From CSSed11-175R1 sp041685735 (lineage in GTDB: Bacteria > Actinomycetota > Nitriliruptoria > Nitriliruptorales > Nitriliruptoraceae), in NCBI GenBank assembly GCA_041685735.1, contig JAWLFE010000004.1, forward strand, positions 1 to 64,000: a stretch of 64,000 nt of DNA, given 5' to 3'. The notes below the pieces were generated by a model. The model was not told the origin of the DNA, did no database searches, and was given only the letters and a program-made list of their open reading frames with translations. This document shows, in pieces, positions 55,557 through 64,000 of this stretch. Position 1 is the stretch's first letter; each line of letters begins with the position of its first letter. The translations under genes were made by a program, and so were the position numbers.

Positions 55557-57617
55557 GTGCTCGGCACCGTTCCCGACCGGCGAGCACCCGCTGTCCCGCC
55601 CCGCGGTCAGCGGCTCGACTACCGCCGTCCGGGGGCCGCGGGCGTCGCCCCGGCGTCCTACTGGGAGACCATCGACCCGCTGCTCTCGCAGGTCCGCAAG
55701 CCTGCCCAGTACGTCGGTGGTGAACACAACCAGGTCGCCTCAGACTGGGACGCGTCCGACACCCGCTGGCTGCTCTGCTACCCCGACACCTACGAGGTCG
55801 GCCAGCCCAACCAGGGCATCCAGATCCTCTACGAGATCCTCAACGAGCGGGCGACGGCCCTGGCGGAACGTGCCTACGCGCCCTGGATCGACATGGAGGC
55901 ACTCCAGCGGGAGCACGGCATCCCGGCGTTCTCGCTCGAGCACCACCGTCCGCTGTGGGCCTTCGATGTCTTCGCGGTCACCCTGCCCCACGAACTCGGC
56001 CACACCAACCTGCTCAACCTGCTGGACCTGGGGTCGGTGCCGCTCCGTTCCGCCGCGCGGAGTGTCGACGACCCGATCGTGCTGGTCGGCGGCCACGCCG
56101 CCTACAACCCGGAGCCGCTCGCACCCTTCATCGATGCGGCCGTGATGGGCGACGGCGAGGAGGTGACGCTGGAGGTCGACGACGCGATCCGCACCTGGAA
56201 GCGCATCCACCTCGGCGACGCACAGACCCCCGGACCGGACGCCCGCGAGGACCTGCTGCAACGCCTGGCGGCGGTCGAGGGCGTGTACGTCCCGGCCTTC
56301 TACGAGCCGCGCTACTACGACGACGGCCGGCTGCGCCAGACGGTGTCGGTCAAGCCCGGCGTGCCCGGACGGGTACCCAAGCGCACCGTGCAGGACCTCG
56401 AGCAGTGGGCCTACCCCCGCAAGCAGATCGTGCCGATGACCGAGACGGTGCACGAGCGCTTCAGTGTCGAGATCTTCCGGGGCTGCACCCGCGGCTGCCG
56501 GTTCTGTCAGGCCGGGATGATCACCCGGCCGGTCCGCGAACGGCGTCCAGAGACGATCCAGAAGCTCGTCGAGGACGGGGTCAGGGACACCGGCTTCAAC
56601 GAGGTCGGCCTGCTGTCGCTGTCCTCTGCGGACCATTCCGCCATCGGCTCGGTCGCGCGTGACCTCGCCGACACCTACGAGGGCACCACCACCTCGCTGT
56701 CGCTGCCGTCCACACGGGTCGACGCGTTCAACGTGACGTTGTCCAACGAGTTGGCCCGCAACGGCCGGCGCACGGGCCTGACCTTCGCGCCCGAGGCCGG
56801 GAGTGAACGTATGCGGGCGGTCATCAACAAGATGGTGTCGGAGGCCGATCTGCTGCGGACCGCGGAGACGTCGTTCTCCGAGGGGTGGCGCCACATCAAG
56901 CTGTACTTCATGGTTGGACTTCCGACCGAACAGGACGAGGACGTCCTGGCCATCGCGGAGCTCGGCATCAAGGCCTACGAGATCGCGCGGAAGTACGGCA
57001 AGGCCAACAAGGTCACCCTGTCGGTCGGGGGGTTCGTCCCGAAGCCGCACACCCCGTTCCAGTGGGTGGCACAGGACCCACCGGAGGAGATCCGTCGCAA
57101 GCTCTCGCTCATCCGGCACGCGATCAAGGCCCACGGCGGGTTGAAGCTGCGGACCAACGATCCGGAGGAAGGGGTCATCGAGGGCCTGCTGGCCCGCGGC
57201 GACCGCCGTGTCGCTCCCGCGGTCGAGCGCGCATGGGAGCTCGGCGCGCGCTTCGACGGGTGGCACGAGATGCCGACGCTCGAGACGTGGATGCAGGCGC
57301 TCGAGGAGACGGGGGTCAGCCTCGAGCGGTTCTCGTACCGCGACCGCGACGAGAACGAGGCCCTGCCCTGGGACCACCTCGACAGCGGTCTGGAGAAGTC
57401 CTGGTTGTGGGAGGACTGGCAGGACTCGTTGACCGAGAAGGACCTCGATGACTGTCGCTGGTCCGCCTGCTACGACTGCGGTGTCTGCCCCGGACTCAGC
57501 ATCGATCACGACACGGGCTACACCGGCGGCTTCCAGTTGCCCGTGCTGCCCCAGGGGCTCGGCGGCGGCTCCGAGGATCTGCCGACCGCACCGGAGCGCT
57601 ACGCCTCCGGCAGCTGA
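55557..57617 (+). CDS. TIGR03960-type radical SAM protein
   Basis: 686 residues. Radical SAM cluster motif CTRGCRFC (C310, C314, C317) preceded by a B12-binding-like N-terminal half with VGGHAAYNPEPLAPF. A C-terminal CYDCGVCPG adds more metal-binding cysteines. The family always neighbours TIGR03936/DUF2344 and RNase E/G, as here; its substrate is unknown, and a tRNA or ribosomal modification has been guessed. A GTG at 55557 follows ctggaggcc. Confidence 0.93.
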   Translation: MLGTVPDRRAPAVPPRGQRLDYRRPGAAGVAPASYWETIDPLLSQVRKPAQYVGGEHNQVASDWDASDTRWLLCYPDTYEVGQPNQGIQILYEILNERATALAERAYAPWIDMEALQREHGIPAFSLEHHRPLWAFDVFAVTLPHELGHTNLLNLLDLGSVPLRSAARSVDDPIVLVGGHAAYNPEPLAPFIDAAVMGDGEEVTLEVDDAIRTWKRIHLGDAQTPGPDAREDLLQRLAAVEGVYVPAFYEPRYYDDGRLRQTVSVKPGVPGRVPKRTVQDLEQWAYPRKQIVPMTETVHERFSVEIFRGCTRGCRFCQAGMITRPVRERRPETIQKLVEDGVRDTGFNEVGLLSLSSADHSAIGSVARDLADTYEGTTTSLSLPSTRVDAFNVTLSNELARNGRRTGLTFAPEAGSERMRAVINKMVSEADLLRTAETSFSEGWRHIKLYFMVGLPTEQDEDVLAIAELGIKAYEIARKYGKANKVTLSVGGFVPKPHTPFQWVAQDPPEEIRRKLSLIRHAIKAHGGLKLRTNDPEEGVIEGLLARGDRRVAPAVERAWELGARFDGWHEMPTLETWMQALEETGVSLERFSYRDRDENEALPWDHLDSGLEKSWLWEDWQDSLTEKDLDDCRWSACYDCGVCPGLSIDHDTGYTGGFQLPVLPQGLGGGSEDLPTAPERYASGS

Positions 57618-57703
57618 TCGACCGTCGGGATCGCCGACGTCGACCTGCCCGGCACAGCGACAACCACCACGCAACGACCATCAGCAAGCGACAGGAGGAT
57701 CGG

Positions 57704-58447
57704 GTGTCACAGCGCTACCGCATCCGGTGGACCAAGGAGGGACGCACGCGCTACATCTCCGCGCGCGACCTGACCTCGGTCTGGGAGCGGGCGTTGCGCC
57801 GTGCCGATCTGCCCATCGCGTACTCCGAGGGGTTCACCCCCCACGCGAAGGTGTCCTTCCCGGACGCCCTGCCCGTCAGCTACGGCTCGACGGGCGAGTA
57901 CGCGGAACTCACCTTCGCCGCGCCGATCACGCCAGAAAGGGACATCGCGCGGCTCTCGTCCAGCCTGCCTGACGGGATGGACATCCTGACCTACCTGGAG
58001 GTCCCCGACGGCGCGCCGAAACTCGCGCGCATGCTCCGGGCGACCCTGTGGGAGCTGATCTGGCCACCGGTCGACGCGACCGAGCTGACCGACCTCCTGC
58101 ACCGGCGCAGCGACGAGCTCATGGCGAGCGATGCGGCCCCGGTGATCCGACACCGTCCCGACGGTGATCGGACCATCGATGTGCGTCCCGCCATGCTCGC
58201 GATCGATGCGTCGACGCATCCCACCGCAGGTGGCGATGCGCGTACCGTCCTCCGAGCGGTGCTCCGCAACGACGGCCCGACCGTTCGACCGACCGATCTG
58301 CATGCCGCGCTGACGCGCGGGGACATCGCCGAACCCGCGCTCAACCGCCGGGTCGCACAGGGCGAGCACGTCCCCGAAGGACTTCGCGAAGCGTTGAGCG
58401 GAGCGGTCGATCCCTTGGTCCTCGACGTCGACGCGGAGGCCGCCTGA
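57704..58447 (+). CDS. TIGR03936/DUF2344 protein
   Basis: 247 residues beginning YRIRWTKEGRTRYISARDLTSVWERALRRADLP, the N-terminal pattern of the family, then YSEGFTPHAKVSFPDALPVSYGS. It may be the partner of the radical SAM protein upstream (fused in some genomes). Function unknown. GTG start after caggaggatcgg. Confidence 0.92.
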   Translation: MSQRYRIRWTKEGRTRYISARDLTSVWERALRRADLPIAYSEGFTPHAKVSFPDALPVSYGSTGEYAELTFAAPITPERDIARLSSSLPDGMDILTYLEVPDGAPKLARMLRATLWELIWPPVDATELTDLLHRRSDELMASDAAPVIRHRPDGDRTIDVRPAMLAIDASTHPTAGGDARTVLRAVLRNDGPTVRPTDLHAALTRGDIAEPALNRRVAQGEHVPEGLREALSGAVDPLVLDVDAEAA

Positions 58448-58465
58448 CCACGAGCGAGTCCCGAC

Positions 58466-60508
58466 GTGAGCAACTCTGACCGCCAACCCGATCCGACCGG
58501 CAGCGACCTTCCTGCCACCGACACCGACACCGACCAGACCAGTTCGACCCGGACCCGCACACGGACCCGCAGCCGCGGAGCGGCGGCCGATGGGGGACGC
58601 GACGGATCCCCCGAGGACCGCGACGGCGGTTCGTCCGACGACGGTCCTTCCCGTGACGATGATGGCGGTCGTCGCCGCCGTCGTCGCCGCGGTGGGCGCG
58701 GCCGTGGTCGGGGACGCGGAGGACGTTCCTCGGGTGACAGCGCAGGAGACCGCGACGACGGCGGCTCCGGATCGGGCGCCGCCGGTGGCTCGGGCAAGGG
58801 TGGCTCGGGCAAGGATGGCTCGAACAAGGGTGGATCGGGCAAGGCGCCGTCCGGGAAGGGCCAGGGCGGCAAGAGCGGCGGCAAGGGCGGCGGCCAGGGC
58901 AGTGGCCAGGGCAAGCGCGCCGGCTCCGGTGATGGCGGTGGACGCTCCGATGACGTCGAGGATTCGATCGCGAAGGGCGGGACCCGGATCGCCGCCAAGC
59001 GTGGGGGGAACGGCGGCGGAGGCGCAGGCGGCGGTCGTCGCAAGCCACAGCGCGTCGGTGGGGTCAGCGAGGAGGTGCGACGCGCCATCCTCGATGGACC
59101 ACCACGAACGATGCTGGTCACCGCGGGTGAGGACCGCACCCAGATCGCGGTGCTCGAGGACCGGACCGTGGTCGAGCACTACGTCACCCGCAAGGAGGAC
59201 GTCACCTACGTCGGCAACATCTACATGGCCCGGGTGCAGAACGTCCTGCCGGGGATGGAGGCCGCGTTCCTCGACATCGGCAAGGGCCGCAACGGTGTGC
59301 TGTACGCGGGCGAGGTCCTGTTCGATGAACTCGACCTCGAGGAGGGCAAGGACGAGCGCATCGAGAACGTTCTGAAGCCCGGCCAGAAGGTGCTCGTGCA
59401 GGTCACGAAGGACCCGATGGGCAGCAAGGGTCCACGCCTGACGATGCACCTGTCCCTGGCTGGCCGCTACATGGTGCTCGCGCCGGACTCGGACCTGTTC
59501 GGGATCTCCCGCAAGCTGACCGACAAGGAACGCGACCGGCTCCGCCGCATCGTCAAGCAGGTCAAGCCGGACCACCACGGTGTGATCGTGCGGACCGCCG
59601 CCGAGGGCGCGACCGAGGAGCAGATCACGGCCGACATCCAGCGGCTGCTCACGAAGTGGGAACGGGTCACGCAGGCCGCCGAGGAAGCCAAGGCCCTGAC
59701 GTCGGTCTACGAGGAACCGAAGCTGGTCGTCAAGGTCATCCGCGACAACTTCGGACCGGAGTTCGAGCGCTGCGTCGTCGACGACCAGGACCTCTACCAC
59801 CAGGTCCGGGAGTACCTCGAGGAGGTGGCGCCGGAACTGCTCGACAAGGTCGAGCTCTACGGGCAGCCGACGGCGGACGCGCGGTCCCGGGCGGCGGGTG
59901 CGCCCGCCCTCGAGCAGGCCGAGGAGGCCACCGAGGAGCCGTCGGGCGCCGACGACAGCGCCGAGGCGCCACGTCCCGGTGCCGGGCTCAAGCCCGCCCA
60001 GCTCCAGGCGGCGGCGGAGCGGCGCCAGGAGCTGCCGAGCTTGTTCGCGGCCTACGACGTCGCGGATCAGTTGCGCAAGGCGATGAGCCGGAAGGTCTGG
60101 CTGCCGTCCGGTGGCTACCTGATCATCGAGACCACCGAGGCGATGAAGGTGATCGACGTCAACACCGGGAAGTTCACCGGCGGCGCGGACACCAACCTCG
60201 AGGAGATCGTGCTCAAGACCAACCTCGAGGCGGCGGACGAGATCGTCCGCCAGCTGCGCCTGCGGGACATGGGCGGGATCATCGTCATCGACTTCATCGA
60301 CATGCTGTTGAAGGCGAACCAGGAACAGGTCGTGCGGCGGCTGAAGCGTGAGCTGCTGCGGGATCGGACCAAGACGCGGGTCTCGGACGTGTCCCGGCTC
60401 GGCCTGGTGCAGATGACCCGCAAGAACGTGAGTCAGGGTCTGATCGAATCGTTCAGCCACAGCTGCGAGGCCTGCGAGGGACGGGGGATCGTCTCCGAGT
60501 TCGACTAG
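58466..60508 (+). CDS. rne: Ribonuclease E/G
   Basis: 680 residues. The first ~200 are a disordered Gly/Ser/Lys/Arg-rich extension, including GSGKGGSGKDGSNKGGSGK-type repeats. Then the S1 domain (VGNIYMARVQNVLPGMEAAFLDIG), RNase H-like and catalytic DNase I-like regions with D564 (DVNTGKF) and D609 (IVIDFID), and the zinc-link CEACEGRG near the end. Endonucleolytic RNA decay and rRNA maturation. In actinobacteria it is commonly followed by rplU-rpmA, which are not here. Confidence 0.95.
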   Translation: MSNSDRQPDPTGSDLPATDTDTDQTSSTRTRTRTRSRGAAADGGRDGSPEDRDGGSSDDGPSRDDDGGRRRRRRRGGRGRGRGRGGRSSGDSAGDRDDGGSGSGAAGGSGKGGSGKDGSNKGGSGKAPSGKGQGGKSGGKGGGQGSGQGKRAGSGDGGGRSDDVEDSIAKGGTRIAAKRGGNGGGGAGGGRRKPQRVGGVSEEVRRAILDGPPRTMLVTAGEDRTQIAVLEDRTVVEHYVTRKEDVTYVGNIYMARVQNVLPGMEAAFLDIGKGRNGVLYAGEVLFDELDLEEGKDERIENVLKPGQKVLVQVTKDPMGSKGPRLTMHLSLAGRYMVLAPDSDLFGISRKLTDKERDRLRRIVKQVKPDHHGVIVRTAAEGATEEQITADIQRLLTKWERVTQAAEEAKALTSVYEEPKLVVKVIRDNFGPEFERCVVDDQDLYHQVREYLEEVAPELLDKVELYGQPTADARSRAAGAPALEQAEEATEEPSGADDSAEAPRPGAGLKPAQLQAAAERRQELPSLFAAYDVADQLRKAMSRKVWLPSGGYLIIETTEAMKVIDVNTGKFTGGADTNLEEIVLKTNLEAADEIVRQLRLRDMGGIIVIDFIDMLLKANQEQVVRRLKRELLRDRTKTRVSDVSRLGLVQMTRKNVSQGLIESFSHSCEACEGRGIVSEFD

Positions 60509-60522
60509 ACGTCGCCGGCGTG

Positions 60523-60540
60523 CGTTGAGCGCGCTCGACG
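60523..60540. terminator. Possible terminator after RNase E/G
   Basis: CGTTGAGC-GC-GCTCGACG, an 8-bp stem with one G-T pair, 15 bases after the stop. Confidence 0.4.
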
Positions 60541-60640
60541 TGTCGTCGGCACCGGGGATGGCCGATGGACACCATGAGCAGGCGTCCACCGGTGACTGCA
60601 TCGGGCCACCGGTATCGGGTCGCCTGCCGAGGGGCGAGTT

Positions 60641-62707
<2,067 letters not shown>

Positions 62708-62740
62708 CCGACCCGGTCCGCGCGCGGCAACGGCGTGACC

Positions 62741-62754
62741 TCTCGATATCGAGA
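62741..62754. promoter_or_regulatory. Perfect palindrome before ABC exporter
   Basis: TCTCGATATCGAGA, a 14-bp perfect palindrome 30 bases before the GTG, covering the expected -35 region. Looks like a MarR- or PadR-type operator; no regulator gene is adjacent within the window. Confidence 0.6.
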
Positions 62755-62770
62755 CGTCTGTCGGGCGCGG

Positions 62771-62776
62771 TACCGT
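62771..62776 (+). promoter_or_regulatory. -10 box of ABC exporter gene
   Basis: TACCGT in cggTACCGTggccgg, eight bases before the GTG, consistent with a leaderless or near-leaderless mRNA. Confidence 0.5.
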
Positions 62777-62784
62777 GGCCGGCT

Positions 62785-64000
62785 GTGACCGTCTCCGCCC
62801 GACCCACACCTCGCGACCCGTCTGCTGACGGGTTGATCCGTCGCGGCGGCCGGGTCATCGGCATCGCGTTGCGAGACGCCAAGGGGCCGTTCGCGCTCGG
62901 CATCGGTGGGTCCATCCTGTACGCCGCGATGTCGGTCGTTGCGTCCCTGGTCCTCGGGTGGGCCACGGACGAGGTCCTGCTGCCGATCGTCGCGGCGGGA
63001 GAGATCGACGGCCGACTCATCACGGTCGCGATCCTGCTGATCGTCGGCGTGGCGACCCTCAAGGCGGTCGGGGTCGTTGGGCGCCGGCTCGGGGCCTACA
63101 TCGCCCAGTTCTCGTTGCAGTCCACGTATCGCCGACGCGTGACGCGCCGCTACCTCGATCTCCCGATCGCCTGGCATCGGCGACATCCGACCGGTGAGTT
63201 GCTCTCCAACGCCAACGCGGACGTCGAGTCCGCGTTCTTCGTGGCGGCTCCACTCCCGATGGCGATCGGCGCGACGCTCCTGGTCCTGCTGACGGCGGGT
63301 CTGTTGGTGGTCACCGACCCCTTCCTCGCCGCCATCGGGTTCTCGGTGGGCCCCCTGTTGGCCTTCGCCAACTGGTTCTACCAGCGGCGGATGCGCACGG
63401 CCGCCACCGTCGCCCAGCAGGCGCGTGCGGATGTCTCCGAGATCGCGCACGAGTCCTTCGACGGCGCGCTGGTCATCAAGACCATGGGTCGCGAGGACCA
63501 GGAGGCCGAGCGCTTCCGCGAGGTCGCCGAGGACCTCCGCGACAAGATGATCCGTGTCGGTCGGCTGCGGGCCTTCTTCGATCCCGTGATCGAGGCCCTG
63601 CCCAACGTCGGGATCCTGCTCGTCCTGCTGGTCGGTGCCTTCCGGGTGCGCGACGGCGCCCTGACCGCCGGGGACCTGGTCACCTTCGCCTATCTGTTCC
63701 GACTCGTCGCACTGCCCATCCGGGTGTTCGGGTGGCTCCTCGGCGAACTGCCGCGCGCGGTCGTCGGCTGGGACCGGGTGGAGCGCGTCCTCATGGCTTC
63801 TGGTCGGATGGACCACGGCGCGAACCGCACGACCCGTCAGGGAGGCGCGGATGTCCGCTCCGAGGCGGTGGGTTTCACCCATCCCTCCAGCGTCCGTGAG
63901 GAGCTCTCGGGCCCGGAGGTCGCCTCCGTCACCCCGGATGGTGCCAGCGCACGCGGGGTGCGCTCGGTGTCCCTGGACGTAGCGGCGGGACGGACCGTCG
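62785..64000 (+). CDS. ABC transporter, fused permease-ATPase, 5' part
   Basis: The frame runs open from GTG 62785 to the window end (405 codons). The permease of the type I exporter fold is complete: helices around LGIGGSILYAAMSVVASLVLG and VAILLIVGVATLKAVG, the coupling segment YLDLPIAWHRRHPTGELLSNANADVES, then FDGALVIKTMGRED and later helices (ALPNVGILLVLLVGAF). The ATPase domain begins near 63840 and is cut before its Walker A. Likely a drug or lipid exporter half-transporter. An operator-like palindrome precedes it. Confidence 0.9.
   Translation, partial: MTVSARPTPRDPSADGLIRRGGRVIGIALRDAKGPFALGIGGSILYAAMSVVASLVLGWATDEVLLPIVAAGEIDGRLITVAILLIVGVATLKAVGVVGRRLGAYIAQFSLQSTYRRRVTRRYLDLPIAWHRRHPTGELLSNANADVESAFFVAAPLPMAIGATLLVLLTAGLLVVTDPFLAAIGFSVGPLLAFANWFYQRRMRTAATVAQQARADVSEIAHESFDGALVIKTMGREDQEAERFREVAEDLRDKMIRVGRLRAFFDPVIEALPNVGILLVLLVGAFRVRDGALTAGDLVTFAYLFRLVALPIRVFGWLLGELPRAVVGWDRVERVLMASGRMDHGANRTTRQGGADVRSEAVGFTHPSSVREELSGPEVASVTPDGASARGVRSVSLDVAAGRTV

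Overview
The window is a 64-kb, very GC-rich scaffold, roughly 70% GC by eye. Most third codon positions are G or C, GTG starts are common, and many neighbouring genes overlap by ATGA or GTGA. Gene content (actinobacterial-type -10 boxes of the form TANNNT, mreBCD-PBP2-RodA, TIGR03960/TIGR03936-RNase G, ClpP-ClpX, LigC-like ligase, acyl-ACP desaturase) points to a rod-shaped member of the Actinomycetota. A deep branch such as Nitriliruptoria/Euzebya is my best guess, but that is inference. Two runs of N (9651-9750 and 36566-36575) show a draft assembly.

Layout. 1-7.6 kb: end of a fasciclin-domain protein, a strong hairpin terminator, a minus-strand trio (GNAT acyltransferase, MenC/NSAR-type enolase-superfamily enzyme, ATP-dependent DNA ligase), then leuC-leuD, a probably frameshifted unknown gene and a HIT protein. 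7.6-11.1 kb: MarR regulator, alpha/beta hydrolase, an assembly gap, and a double-domain TetR regulator. 11.2-18.0 kb: a coxMSL-F-D-E operon for form I aerobic CO dehydrogenase, recognised by AYACSFR in CoxL. 18-33.2 kb: housekeeping genes (CoA-binding protein, two tRNAs, HPF-like protein, trigger factor, lipoprotein, clpP, clpX, two membrane proteins, valS, acyl-ACP desaturase, a nucleotidyltransferase pair, folC, ndk). 33.2-45.3 kb, minus strand: a molybdenum/tungsten block comprising a MobA-MoaD fusion, aldehyde:ferredoxin oxidoreductase, a NAD-type formate dehydrogenase alpha subunit, a fused NuoE-NuoF subunit and MoeA (these five overlap or abut), then a short convergent membrane gene, a GNAT protein and a second MoeA carrying a periplasmic-binding-like domain. 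45.5-49.1 kb: a short RadC-like protein and a 1007-residue EAL/GGDEF protein. 49.5-60.5 kb: mreB, mreC, mreD, PBP2, rodA, the radical-SAM/DUF2344 pair and RNase E/G. 60.6-64 kb: a GAF-GGDEF protein and a truncated ABC exporter.

How it fits together. The organism appears able to draw electrons from CO, formate and aldehydes using three pterin-metal enzymes, and much of the cofactor machinery is encoded beside them. The most distinctive points are the compact AOR-FDH-NuoEF-MoeA operon headed by a MobA-MoaD fusion ending in Gly-Gly, a YHS domain fused to the XdhC-type CODH maturation factor, promoter-overlapping palindromes before the desaturase and the ABC exporter, several apparently leaderless promoters, and many unrelated minisatellite-like tandem repeats placed at gene ends.
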